Of a DNA stretch of 64,000 bases, positions 27,575 to 36,192 are shown piece after piece. Position numbers and translations under genes: made by a program. Source of the stretch: Paenibacillus sp. JZ16 (GTDB taxonomy: Bacteria > Bacillota > Bacilli > Paenibacillales > Paenibacillaceae). Every line of letters begins with the position of its first letter. The stretch's first letter is position 1. The notes under the pieces were generated by a model. The model made no database searches and was not told the DNA's origin. It saw only the letters and a list, made by a program, of their open reading frames with translations. Location: the NCBI RefSeq assembly GCF_015326965.1, contig NZ_CP017659.1, forward strand, positions 4,530,001-4,594,000, written 5' to 3'.

Positions 27575-28996
27575 TTAGCGGTATTCCCTTGGAATACGGC
27601 GCGCGACCCCGGTTCGGATGGCTGCCTGGATGACAAGGTCCCGGATGCCGCTGACGACTTGCTGGTTGAATACGCTCGGAATGATGTAATGCCGGCTCCG
27701 TTCCTTGTCCGTGACCGCCGATGCGATCGCTTCGGCCGCGGCGAGTTTCATCTCCTCGTTGATGGCGGAGGCTCGGCAGTCCAGGGCACCGCGAAAAATA
27801 CCGGGAAAACATAACACGTTGTTAATCTGGTTCGGGTAATCCGAGCGGCCTGTTGCAATGACACCCGCGATATCCTCCGCCTCCTCCGGCAGAATCTCCG
27901 GGATCGGATTGGCCATTGCGAAGACGATCGGGCGCTCTGCCATCGTCTGAACATCCTTTCTCTTCAGGATTCCGCCGGCAGACAAGCCGATGAATACGTC
28001 GGCGCCCTGGATGACGTCTTGAAGTGAACCGGAGCGCCGTTCGGGGTTGGTGTTGCTGGCGTACCATTGCCACATGGGATGGTCATACGTCTGATCGGCG
28101 GTCAGCGCGCCGAGGCGATCGACGCCGATGATGTTCTTCACGCCCGCCGACATAAGTATTTTGCTGCAGGCAACGCCGGCGGCGCCAATGCCGCAGACGA
28201 CAACCTTCAGATTCTCTACGGATTTACCGACGACCTTCAGCGCATTGATTAAGGCTGCATACAGGACGACGGCGGTTCCATGCTGGTCGTCATGGAACAC
28301 CGGGATGTCCAATTCCTCGCGCAGACGCTGCTCAATCTCAAAGCATCGCGGCGAGGAGATATCCTCCAGATTGATACCGCCAAACGCGGGAGCGATCGCT
28401 TTGATCGCCGTAATGATGCCTTCGGTATCCTGTGTATCCAGACAGATTGGGAAGGAGTCCACATCCGCTAGCTGCTTGAAGAGCATCGACTTACCCTCCA
28501 TCACCGGCATGGCCGCATAGGGGCCAATATTGCCAAGTCCCAGGACGGCGCTGCCGTCGGAGATGACAGCTACGGTGTTACGCTTGACGGTGAGCGTAAA
28601 GGCTTTACGCGGTTCTTCGTGGATTGCCATGCATACGCGAGCAACATCCGGCGTATAGACGCGGGAGAGGTCGTCGCGGTTCTGGATCGGAGCTTTCAGC
28701 TTGGTTTCAATCTTTCCTCCAAGATGGAGCAGGAAGGTGCGGTCAGATAGATGCAGCAGCTGAACGCCGGACATGGTGCGAATGCGCTCGGCAATAATGT
28801 CGATGTCGATAGTGTCGATCACTGTGATGGTAACGTCGCGAATCGTGGTATGCTTGCTCGTCTGAATAACGTCAATGGCCACGATATCGCCTCCCGCCTC
28901 GAAGATGGCGGCCGTTACTTCGCCGAAGCTTGCTTCTTCCGTATGCATTTCGATTCTTGCGATGACACTTTTGCCGCCTAGTTTGCTGGTATTCAT
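27575..28996 (-). CDS. NAD(P)-dependent malic enzyme with N-terminal ACT domain
   Basis: Oxidatively decarboxylates malate to pyruvate and CO2. Of 473 residues, the first 80 form an ACT-type regulatory domain (SVIARIEMHTEEASFGEVTA). The catalytic part has VYTPDVARVC, the Lys of the active site in AVISDGSAVLGLGNIG region, the metal ligands in GGINLEDISSPRCFEIE and FHDDQHGTAVV, and the Rossmann motif VCGIGAAGVACSKIL. It is the last gene of the tctCBA-mae transcript, which links import of tricarboxylates or dicarboxylates to pyruvate formation. ACT fusion suggests amino acid or metabolite control. The gap from tctA is 37 nt. Confidence 0.95.
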   Translation of the reverse strand: MNTSKLGGKSVIARIEMHTEEASFGEVTAAIFEAGGDIVAIDVIQTSKHTTIRDVTITVIDTIDIDIIAERIRTMSGVQLLHLSDRTFLLHLGGKIETKLKAPIQNRDDLSRVYTPDVARVCMAIHEEPRKAFTLTVKRNTVAVISDGSAVLGLGNIGPYAAMPVMEGKSMLFKQLADVDSFPICLDTQDTEGIITAIKAIAPAFGGINLEDISSPRCFEIEQRLREELDIPVFHDDQHGTAVVLYAALINALKVVGKSVENLKVVVCGIGAAGVACSKILMSAGVKNIIGVDRLGALTADQTYDHPMWQWYASNTNPERRSGSLQDVIQGADVFIGLSAGGILKRKDVQTMAERPIVFAMANPIPEILPEEAEDIAGVIATGRSDYPNQINNVLCFPGIFRGALDCRASAINEEMKLAAAEAIASAVTDKERSRHYIIPSVFNQQVVSGIRDLVIQAAIRTGVARRIPREYR

Positions 28997-29033
28997 GACT
29001 GCCTCCTTGGCTTATCGATATACGTATGATGGG

Positions 29034-30560
29034 TTAGCCTTCTTCGTTCACGACAACTTCCTTGCCTCTTCGCTTGAGTAGAATCGGAACGATAATCCAG
29101 AGCAAGGCGATGATGAGGAATGCCAGCGACATCGGCTTCTGCAGGAAGATCATAAAGTCGCCGTTGGATGTGGTCAGCGCCCGGCGCATATTGTTCTCGA
29201 TCATGGGACCCAGCACGAGCCCGAGCACCAGCGGCGCGAGCGGAAAGTCATTGCGGGCCAGCAGGAAGCCGGCAATGCCGCAGATGAGCAGCAGGACCAG
29301 GTCAAAGATCTGTGCTTGAACGGCGTAAACGCCAAAGATGGAGATGGCAATGATGATCGGTATGAGATATTTGGCCGGGGTCTGAATGACCTTGGCAAAT
29401 ACTTTAACCAGCGGCATGTTCAGTACAAGCAGAAGCAGGTTACCGATGAGCATGCTGGCGATCAGTCCCCATGCAACTTGAGGGTGCTCCTCGAACAGCA
29501 GCGGGCCTGGCTGGATGTTGTACATGATGAGTGCCCCCATCAGGATGGCAGTTGTTCCGGAACCCGGAATACCCAGTGTCAGCAGAGGGATCATAGCGCC
29601 TCCGGATGCCGCATTGTTGGCTGACTCGGGTGCAGCAACGCCAGCGATGTTGCCTTTGCCGAAGGATTCGGGATGCTTGCTAACCTTTTTCTCAACGATA
29701 TAACTGAAGAAGGAAGCAAGCGTTGCGCCGGCCCCCGGCAGGATGCCGATAAAGAAGCCGAGGATCGAGCCGCGGGCAATCGGTCCTGCGCTATCCTTCA
29801 AGTCTTGGCGTGTCGGCAGGATGCGGCCGATCTTGGAAGTTGGACCCGCTGCGTAGTCCCTCTCCAGAATGGATTTAAACACTTCGCCAAGGGCAAACAA
29901 ACCGACGGCAATCGTTAGAAATTCCAGTCCGGAATACAGGATGGGGATATCGAAGGTGAATCGGGCGACGCCGGATACGGTATCCATGCCGATGGTAGCG
30001 AGCAGCAGACCGAATACGGTCATAATGAGTGCCTTGGTGATCGATTTGCCTGCAAGCCCGCTTACTGCACAGAGTCCCAGCAGCATGAGCGAGAAATAAT
30101 CAGCTGGGCCGAATTTAATCGCTACATTGGATAAAGGCTCCGCCAGTGCGATCAACGCCACAAGCGCGAAGAGCCCGGCTGCGAACGAGCCGATTGCAGC
30201 GATGGACAAGGCGGGGCCTGCCCTGCCTTGCTTCGCCATCTGGTAGCCGTCCAGCGTCGTAACGACGGAAGAGGACTCTCCGGGCGTGTTCAGCAGAATC
30301 GAAGTTGTAGATCCGCCATACATGGCTCCATAATAAACGCCTGCCAGCAGAATGATTGAGCTGGTTGCTGCCGCTTCCGCCGGCAAGCCGCTAGTCAACG
30401 AGGCAGTGACGGGGATCAGAAGCGCGACGCCGCTCATCGGACCGATGCCGGGAAGCACCCCGACCGAAGTGCCGATCAGCACGCCTAAAAAGGCGAAGAG
30501 CAGGTTATGCCACTGCAAGGCGGTCATAAAGCCGTCCGCCAGATAATCCAGAACATTCAT
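29034..30560 (-). CDS. tctA: Tripartite tricarboxylate transporter, large permease TctA
   Basis: Large membrane subunit of a TTT-type secondary transporter, 508 residues with about 11-12 membrane segments. The hallmark motif GVLPGIGPMSGVALLIPVT is at residues 33-53, the second conserved block ILGFFIGILPGAGATLASF and GNIAGVAAPESANNAASGG near 300 and 325, and GIPGSGTTAILMGALI near 350. These transporters take up citrate or related acids with a periplasmic-type binding protein, here lipid-anchored TctC. Lies 18 nt after tctB. Confidence 0.95.
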   Translation of the reverse strand: MNVLDYLADGFMTALQWHNLLFAFLGVLIGTSVGVLPGIGPMSGVALLIPVTASLTSGLPAEAAATSSIILLAGVYYGAMYGGSTTSILLNTPGESSSVVTTLDGYQMAKQGRAGPALSIAAIGSFAAGLFALVALIALAEPLSNVAIKFGPADYFSLMLLGLCAVSGLAGKSITKALIMTVFGLLLATIGMDTVSGVARFTFDIPILYSGLEFLTIAVGLFALGEVFKSILERDYAAGPTSKIGRILPTRQDLKDSAGPIARGSILGFFIGILPGAGATLASFFSYIVEKKVSKHPESFGKGNIAGVAAPESANNAASGGAMIPLLTLGIPGSGTTAILMGALIMYNIQPGPLLFEEHPQVAWGLIASMLIGNLLLLVLNMPLVKVFAKVIQTPAKYLIPIIIAISIFGVYAVQAQIFDLVLLLICGIAGFLLARNDFPLAPLVLGLVLGPMIENNMRRALTTSNGDFMIFLQKPMSLAFLIIALLWIIVPILLKRRGKEVVVNEEG

Positions 30561-30578
30561 TGTAGATTCCTCCCATGC

Positions 30579-31034
30579 TCATGATAGCCAAGACGGGAAG
30601 CCCGGCATGGAGCCTTCCAGCAAGACGACAAAGATGACGTACACGCCGCCGGAGAACAGCGCGGAGATTAGAATGGATTTCAGCCACTTGCCTCGTTCCA
30701 GCGTCTGAAACGCAAACAGGAGGAACAGGAAGGTACCGATGATATATCCGATGAATTCCAGGAAATAGGCATAGAGAAAGGCTGCCGCAAAAATCATGAA
30801 GAACCGTTTGTAGTCCAGTTTCTCTGTACGATTCTCCGTCGGCTTGGCTTTCAGGGCTTCATAAAACAAACGAATGCTCAGCAGCACAAGCGCCAGCCCG
30901 AGGCCGAACGGGAATATGTTAGGGCCAACGGTGCTTCCGTACGCGGATGAGCTGATCTTGGCGCTCTGCCACATAAAGCCGATGCCAAGGAGCAGAAATA
31001 CGATGCTGGCGTAGCGGTCAAACGTTCTGTTCAA
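30579..31034 (-). CDS. tctB: Tripartite tricarboxylate transporter, small membrane subunit TctB
   Basis: Four-helix membrane protein of 151 residues. GPNIFPFGLGLALVLLSIRLFYEALK near the first third is the characteristic TctB segment. TTG 31034 is chosen because GAGGAGGTG lies 6-7 nt upstream; a longer frame from 31094 would include that site in the coding region. It lies between tctC and tctA, the usual order. Confidence 0.9.
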   Translation of the reverse strand: MNRTFDRYASIVFLLLGIGFMWQSAKISSSAYGSTVGPNIFPFGLGLALVLLSIRLFYEALKAKPTENRTEKLDYKRFFMIFAAAFLYAYFLEFIGYIIGTFLFLLFAFQTLERGKWLKSILISALFSGGVYVIFVVLLEGSMPGFPSWLS

Positions 31035-31097
31035 GGTGGACACCTCCTCAAGGATGAAACGGGAGAGGGGAGCGCACCGCTCCCTCAACTCCAAGGC

Positions 31098-32105
31098 TTA
31101 CTTCTGCATACCCAGCGCTGTGAGCAGCTCCTGCACGTCTCGCTCCTGTTCTTCAAGGAATGCCTTGAAGTCAGCAGCGTTTCGGTATTCGCTTGCCCAG
31201 TCGTTGGCAACCAGCTCTTTCTGCCATGCTTCGTTCTCGGAGAGGGCCTTCAGCGTTTTATCCCAGAAGGCCAGCTGTTCTTCCGTCAGTCCCTTCGGAC
31301 CGAATACGCCGCGCCAGATCGTAAATTCGGCATCCAGACCGAGCTCCTTCAGGGTCGGTACATCTGCGAAGTCTCCGCCCAGGCGTTCACTTGAAGTAAC
31401 GGCCAGAATTTTGATCTTGCCGGCTTTCAAGTAACTGCCGAGCGAAGAGATGTCCGTGCCGATCGCGTCGGCATTGTTGCCGAGGAGGGCCGCGATGGCT
31501 TCGCCGCCGCCATCATAGGATAAGTACTTCACGGTTCTCGGATCCACGCCGGATTTGAATGCAGGCAGAACGCTGATCAAGTGGTCCATCGAGCCCGGAG
31601 CGGAGCCACCAGCTAGCGTGACTGAAGTGGGATCGGCTTTGATCGCGTCGATCAGCGATTGCAGGTCGGTGAATTTGGAGTTTGCCGGTACTGCAATCGC
31701 TCCATAGTCTTTGGTCATTTGGGCGAGCGGTGTCACGTCTTTGTAGCCGAACGGACTGTTCCCTTCTTTTTTCAGATTGTTAATGAGAATTGGCGGAGAA
31801 CTCACGAATAGCTTGTAGGGATCTTCGTTGTCTTTTGCTACATATTCCGCGAGAAATACGGTCCCGCCGCCGCCGGGTTTATTCTCAACGGTCATGGTCT
31901 GTTCGATGAGCTTCGTCTCCGTTAATACTTTGGTGAGGGAACGGGCCGTTTTGTCCCACCCACCGCCGGCGCCTGAAGGCGCGGTCACGATAAATGGTTT
32001 TTTCGGATAATCGCCGGTGCTGCTTCCGGAAGTACTGCAGGCTGTCAGGCTCATCGCCAGGACAAGTGCAGAAGCTATGATTTTGAAGCCGGTTCGTTTC
32101 AGCAT
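31098..32105 (-). CDS. tctC: Tripartite tricarboxylate transporter substrate-binding lipoprotein TctC
   Basis: Solute-binding protein of 335 residues. The signal peptide ends in the lipobox LTAC (Cys at about residue 23), so Lgt (6794) should lipidate it. The mature part has the Bug/TctC pattern: KPFIVTAPSGAGGGWDKTAR, MTVENKPGGGGTVFLAEYV and GPKGLTEEQLAFWDKTLKAL. Specificity within citrate, tricarballylate and dicarboxylates cannot be read from sequence. It is the first gene of the operon; a cre site lies just downstream of the presumed transcription start. Confidence 0.95.
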   Translation of the reverse strand: MLKRTGFKIIASALVLAMSLTACSTSGSSTGDYPKKPFIVTAPSGAGGGWDKTARSLTKVLTETKLIEQTMTVENKPGGGGTVFLAEYVAKDNEDPYKLFVSSPPILINNLKKEGNSPFGYKDVTPLAQMTKDYGAIAVPANSKFTDLQSLIDAIKADPTSVTLAGGSAPGSMDHLISVLPAFKSGVDPRTVKYLSYDGGGEAIAALLGNNADAIGTDISSLGSYLKAGKIKILAVTSSERLGGDFADVPTLKELGLDAEFTIWRGVFGPKGLTEEQLAFWDKTLKALSENEAWQKELVANDWASEYRNAADFKAFLEEQERDVQELLTALGMQK

Positions 32106-32147
32106 GAATAAGTTCCTCCTTTATGGATAACCAATGCTCGTAATTAC

Positions 32148-32161
32148 TGTAAGCGCTTACC
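32148..32161 (-). promoter_or_regulatory. catabolite-responsive element (cre, CcpA site)
   Basis: TGTAAGCGCTTACC matches the cre consensus at 13 of 14 positions, with a near-perfect palindrome centred on CG. It lies at about +6 to +19 of the tctC transcript if the promoter at 32174-32203 is right, a position from which CcpA with HPr-Ser-P would repress. Confidence 0.85.
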
Positions 32162-32173
32162 TTATAGGGTTCC

Positions 32174-32203
32174 TCTATACTATCATCGAGAATCTGGCTT
32201 GAA
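32174..32203 (-). promoter_or_regulatory. putative promoter of tctCBA-mae
   Basis: On the minus strand TTCAAG (-35), 18-nt spacer, TATAGA (-10). It is of moderate quality, which fits a promoter that needs activation by the adjacent two-component system. Confidence 0.5.
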
Positions 32204-32284
32204 TAGAATTGCGACATAAGTTGAAAAAGCTTCATTTCGCTAATTTTGTTCATAAAATTCACGGCCGATTTTTTTCAGAGACTA

Positions 32285-32312
32285 TTGTTACAGGTGTGAT
32301 CTAGAATACAAT
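32285..32312 (+). promoter_or_regulatory. sigma-A promoter of the sensor kinase gene
   Basis: TTGTTA, 16-nt spacer, TACAAT. It lies 50 nt before ATG 32363 and points away from the tctC promoter. Confidence 0.65.
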
Positions 32313-32362
32313 AGGGAAATCAGAGCAACGTTTATGGCGACAATCCTTATGGAGGAATATGA

Positions 32363-33973
32363 ATGCGTTTACAGACTAGATTGATTCTGCTTATAGGCAC
32401 CCTTTTGTTTTCTGTTATTGTCGCCTTGACCTTCAGTTTTGAGCGGCTGCTCGTCACAACGCTGGAGAAGAGCATTGGCGCTTCGGCATTAAAGCTGGCG
32501 AAGGCCGTGGCGGAGATGGACGTCATTCAGGACGCGTTCGAGGAAGAGAACCCGTCTGCCATCATTCAACCTGTGGTGGAGGAAATTCGGCTGGAGACAG
32601 ACGCGGAATATATCGTCATCGGTAATCGAGAAGGGATCCGTTATGCGCATCCGCTCGCCGATCGGATCGGCAAAGAGATGGTCGGTGGCGACAACGGCCC
32701 GGTATTACAGGGCATGAGCATCACATCGAAGGCGATTGGCTCCATGGGACCCTCGCTTCGGGGGAAGACGCCGATCTACAATGATAAGAATGAAATCATC
32801 GGTATCGTATCGGTCGGCATTTTAATGAAGGATATCGAGATATCGGCACAATCGTATCGCAATCGTGTCCTGTTCTTTGCAGGAATTGCGTTAATCCTGG
32901 GATGTGGCGGCGCTATATGGATATCGTCCAGCGTCAAGCGATCCATTCACGGGCTGGAGCCCAAGGAAATCGGCTTGTTATATCAAGAGAAACGGGCGAT
33001 TCTGGAAACGATTCATGAAGGCATTATCGCTGTCAATCGGGAGGGCATCGTAACCTTGGCCAACCATACAGCCATGATGCTGATTGATCCGGAGGAGCGC
33101 AGGGTGATCGCCGGACAGTATATTCACGACGTTATCCCGGGCACCAGGCTGCTGGAGGTGATGCAAACCGGGGTAGCAGAGAAAGATCAAGAGATGGTCA
33201 TTAACGATCATGCGGTTGTGGTGAACCGGCTGCCTATCTATGATCATGAGCATCGGATTGTAGGGGCGGTCTCCAGCTTTCGAAACAAATCCGAGCTGCT
33301 GCACTTGACCGAAGAGCTCACGCAGGTGAAGAGATATACGGAAGCGCTGCGCGCGCAGACGCACGAATATTCCAATAAGCTGTATACGATATACGGCTTG
33401 ATTCAGCTGGAATCGTACCAGGAGGCGATGGATCTGATTACGCATGAGACCGATGTGCACCAGAACCTGATTCAATTCCTGCTGCAGGAGATTCCCGATC
33501 CCATCATCGGCGGCATTCTTATTGGAAAGTTTAATCGCGGAAGCGAGTTGAAGGTGAAGGTTGAGATCGACCGGAGCAGTTCCTTTAAAGACATTCCCAG
33601 TCATATTAGCCGAAACCAGCTCGTTACTATTATCGGTAATTTGATCGACAACGCCATGGAGGCAGCAATGGGATCCAAATCGGAGAATAGATGGGTTAGG
33701 ATAGAGTTACACGATCAGGCCAATGAATTAATGATCGAAGTATCCGACAGCGGGACCGGTATTGCCGAGGCTGGAACGGATCGACTGTTTGAGTTGGGTT
33801 ACTCCACCAAGGGGGAACGCAATCGAGGTTTTGGCCTATCGATCGTCAACGGGACCATACAGCAGCTGCAGGGTACCATTGCATTCCGCAACCAACCTGA
33901 AGGCGGGGCCGTGTTCACGGTCAAGATACCAAAAACAAGGGGAGATGTTCATGATTCGGGTAGCAATCATTGA
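32363..33973 (+). CDS. CitS/DcuS-type sensor histidine kinase
   Basis: Membrane kinase of 536 residues. A first membrane helix (about 6-27), an extracytoplasmic Cache/PAS-like sensor (30-170) and a second helix (173-193) are followed by a PAS domain (210-320). The phosphoacceptor region RAQTHEYSNKLYTIYGLI, with its His, is typical of the CitA/DcuS/MalK family. The ATPase boxes are NLIDNAMEAA, DSGTGI and GFGLSIV. Members sense citrate, malate or fumarate. The gene is divergent from tctCBA-mae and its regulator gene overlaps its 3' end by 23 nt, so a role in inducing that operon is likely but inferred. Confidence 0.93.
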   Translation: MRLQTRLILLIGTLLFSVIVALTFSFERLLVTTLEKSIGASALKLAKAVAEMDVIQDAFEEENPSAIIQPVVEEIRLETDAEYIVIGNREGIRYAHPLADRIGKEMVGGDNGPVLQGMSITSKAIGSMGPSLRGKTPIYNDKNEIIGIVSVGILMKDIEISAQSYRNRVLFFAGIALILGCGGAIWISSSVKRSIHGLEPKEIGLLYQEKRAILETIHEGIIAVNREGIVTLANHTAMMLIDPEERRVIAGQYIHDVIPGTRLLEVMQTGVAEKDQEMVINDHAVVVNRLPIYDHEHRIVGAVSSFRNKSELLHLTEELTQVKRYTEALRAQTHEYSNKLYTIYGLIQLESYQEAMDLITHETDVHQNLIQFLLQEIPDPIIGGILIGKFNRGSELKVKVEIDRSSSFKDIPSHISRNQLVTIIGNLIDNAMEAAMGSKSENRWVRIELHDQANELMIEVSDSGTGIAEAGTDRLFELGYSTKGERNRGFGLSIVNGTIQQLQGTIAFRNQPEGGAVFTVKIPKTRGDVHDSGSNH

Positions 33974-34643
33974 GGATGATGTGCGTATTGCCAGCATTAA
34001 TCAACGGTTCGTTGAGAAGGTAGAGGGCTTCGAGGTCGTCGGCATTGCAACGGATCGGGCCCAGGCGCATGAGCAGCTGGATATTCTGGCACCTGATCTG
34101 GTGCTGCTGGATTTGTATTTCCCCGATATGTCGGGATTGGATCTGCTGCAGCATATTCAACGGGGATATCCGAATACCGATGTTATTATTATAACGGCAG
34201 CCAAGGAATTCGATACGGTGCGGGAGGCGATTCGCGGCGGAGTGTACGATTTTATGATCAAGCCGGTGGTCTTCGACCGTTTCCAGGAGAAGCTGAAAGC
34301 TTATCGGAAATATTACGAGCAGATGAAGCAGCTCGGCGGCGCGAACAAGCAGATCGATCAACAGGGCATTGACCAGCTGTTATGGCGTGCCGGTGAACGG
34401 ATGGACAGGGAAGTATATTTTCCAAAAGGCATCGATAAACTGACGAGCGAGAAAATCCTATCCTACATCGAGGAGTCCGGGGACGTGTGGACCGCGGAGG
34501 AACTGGGCAAACGTGGAGGCTTTAGCCGAACGACGGCGAGAAGATATCTGGAGTACTTCGTGGAGAAGGGCGTCCTCGTGGCGGATATTTCCTATGGCAC
34601 GGTAGGCAGGCCGGAACGGGTATACCGGAAAGCGGAGGATTAA
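33951..34643 (+). CDS. CitT/MalR-type response regulator
   Basis: Regulator of 230 residues. The receiver domain (1-120) has the acidic pair EDD, phosphoacceptor Asp in LVLLDLYFPDMSGLD, and Lys in FMIKPVVFDR. The C-terminal part (about 150-230) has an HTH unit, WTAEELGKRGGFSRTTARRYLEYF, as in CitB/CitT/DctR regulators. ATG 33951 with AGGGGAG 6-7 nt upstream is clearly the start; the reading frame extends further upstream inside the kinase gene only by chance. Confidence 0.93.
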   Translation: MIRVAIIEDDVRIASINQRFVEKVEGFEVVGIATDRAQAHEQLDILAPDLVLLDLYFPDMSGLDLLQHIQRGYPNTDVIIITAAKEFDTVREAIRGGVYDFMIKPVVFDRFQEKLKAYRKYYEQMKQLGGANKQIDQQGIDQLLWRAGERMDREVYFPKGIDKLTSEKILSYIEESGDVWTAEELGKRGGFSRTTARRYLEYFVEKGVLVADISYGTVGRPERVYRKAED

Positions 34644-34732
34644 ATAACAGGATGATGGTGCGGCAACTCTCCTAAGCTTGCAGGGTTATCGTTTAAGCTA
34701 TTACCTGTATTCTCAGAGAAAGGATGGACGCT

Positions 34733-35389
34733 ATGATTACTACCGTTGTTTTTGATCTGGACGGGACCCTGCTTGACCGCGATACATCACTGGTTCGCTT
34801 CGTACAAGACCAATATGATCGTTTATTGCTCCATGATGCGTCAGTGGACAGAGAGGTGTATGTGAGACGGTTTGTTGAGCTGGATCGCAGGGGATATGTA
34901 TGGAAGGATCAAGTATATCGTCAGCTAATCGAGGAGTTTGCTCTACCTCTGCCATGGGATACCCTCCTGGCCGATTACATATCCGAGTTCCATCATCATT
35001 GCGTCGGTTTCCCCAATCTGTATGCAGCGTTGGACAGCTTGAAAGGTAAGGGAATAAAACTCGGACTGATCTCCAATGGTTACGGCGAATTTCAATATAA
35101 CAATATCAAGGGACTTGGCATCGAGCCTTATTTTGATCTTATCGCGATTTCGGAATGGGAGGGTTTACGCAAGCCCGATCCAAGGATTTTTGCCAATACA
35201 TTAAGTCGTCTTAAATCAAAGGCCGAAGAATCGATTTATGTCGGAGACCATCCGGACAACGACGTAACCGCAAGCCGGCGTATCGGCATGAAGGGCATCT
35301 GGAAGCGAGATCCCTACTATGATCCGGACTTCGCCAAGGATGGGGAGATTACCGATTTGCTTGAGATTATCGATTATTTGCAAAATTGA
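34733..35389 (+). CDS. HAD-superfamily hydrolase
   Basis: Hydrolase of about 218 residues of the haloacid dehalogenase-like subfamily with an alpha-helical cap. Motif I VVFDLDGTLLDRD, motif II LISNG, the Lys in GLRKPDPRIF and motif III YVGDHPDNDVTASRRIG are all present. Substrate unknown; probably a small phosphorylated metabolite. ATG 34733 has GAAAGGA about 9 nt upstream; ATG 34724 is too close. Confidence 0.88.
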   Translation: MITTVVFDLDGTLLDRDTSLVRFVQDQYDRLLLHDASVDREVYVRRFVELDRRGYVWKDQVYRQLIEEFALPLPWDTLLADYISEFHHHCVGFPNLYAALDSLKGKGIKLGLISNGYGEFQYNNIKGLGIEPYFDLIAISEWEGLRKPDPRIFANTLSRLKSKAEESIYVGDHPDNDVTASRRIGMKGIWKRDPYYDPDFAKDGEITDLLEIIDYLQN

Positions 35390-35473
35390 AAAACCATTCC
35401 CTGTGCATCCTCGTTATTATGATATGAGCCTAATCGGGATAACCGGTTGTGCTGGGTGAGGAGGGGTGTCCAC

Positions 35474-35887
35474 GTGAATCGAAATAAAACCATGACCTTA
35501 ACAGGCAAGGGTGAGAAGTGGAAAGCAACTTATGCCATTACCCATCAGGATAAGATCAATGCGAAGTTTACCGTGCTTCAGGATTCGCTTGGCGGAAAGC
35601 TGAAGCTGCAGTACTTAGGAAAGGAACCTCTCGACCATGGCAAAGTAGACTATCGGCTGGAGGATATGGCGGGCCACTTTATGGAGGGCGGAATCGTCGT
35701 GGGGATCGACTATGCTGCCGTGAAGGAAACCAAAGGGAAGCTTGATTTGGAGCATCTGCTTGATATGATGAACCCTAACAAGGATCTAACCCTAAAGATA
35801 GAGTGGAACGGGCATCGTGAGCAGTTCACGCTGGGACTTCCCAGGAAGATCAGCTTTGGAAAAGATGCGCGTAAGCAGAAGAAATAA
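35474..35887 (+). CDS. conserved hypothetical protein, about 137 residues
   Basis: I do not recognise this family. The protein is soluble, basic, without signal peptide or membrane segments, and looks beta-rich in the first 95 residues (repeated Lys-flanked strands such as NAKFTVLQDSLGGKLKLQYLG) with a basic C-terminal tail ending DARKQKK. GTG 35474 follows GAGGAGGGG at good spacing; the upstream ATG 35447 precedes that site and is unlikely. No clear operon partner. Confidence 0.7.
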   Translation: MNRNKTMTLTGKGEKWKATYAITHQDKINAKFTVLQDSLGGKLKLQYLGKEPLDHGKVDYRLEDMAGHFMEGGIVVGIDYAAVKETKGKLDLEHLLDMMNPNKDLTLKIEWNGHREQFTLGLPRKISFGKDARKQKK

Positions 35888-36192
35888 CGGGACTTCATGG
35901 AAGCTGTACTGGGGCTGGCTCCCGTCAACCAATGCGTGAAGGTAGGAACAATGACCATGCTTTTCCGATGACATTCACACAAATGCTTCTTGCATACGGT
36001 GATCCTGCCCACACTGCTGGTGTGGGTTATTCGGTTTTGGGGTATAACCGGAAACCCCCGGGTTAACAGCAGGGCCGATTATGACGCGGGTGTGCGTTTT
36101 TTTAAACGCATTTTAAACATAGGAATCCCCGTCATTTAAACTTGATCCTGTAACTTATAAGTAGAACATCACAGAGGGAGTGAACGAAGAGC
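35888..36192. other. intergenic region with four consecutive hairpins
   Basis: Contains CCCACAC/GTGTGGG (36008-36026), CGGTT/AACCG (36032-36050), the palindrome AACCCCCGGGTT (36053-36064) and TGCGTTT/AAACGCA (36093-36110). The first could end the upstream gene, though its T run is poor; the others may be leader structure for the VanZ-RDD gene. I cannot match the set to a known riboswitch. Confidence 0.45.

Noticed and set aside
27468..27812. Frameshifted end of the malic enzyme gene
   Set aside because: The 473-residue malic enzyme frame is complete to its conserved C terminus; the other frame is a shadow.
33762..33950. N-terminal extension of the response regulator by 63 residues
   Set aside because: It lies inside the kinase ATPase domain in another frame; ATG 33951 has an ideal ribosome binding site and the normal receiver N terminus.
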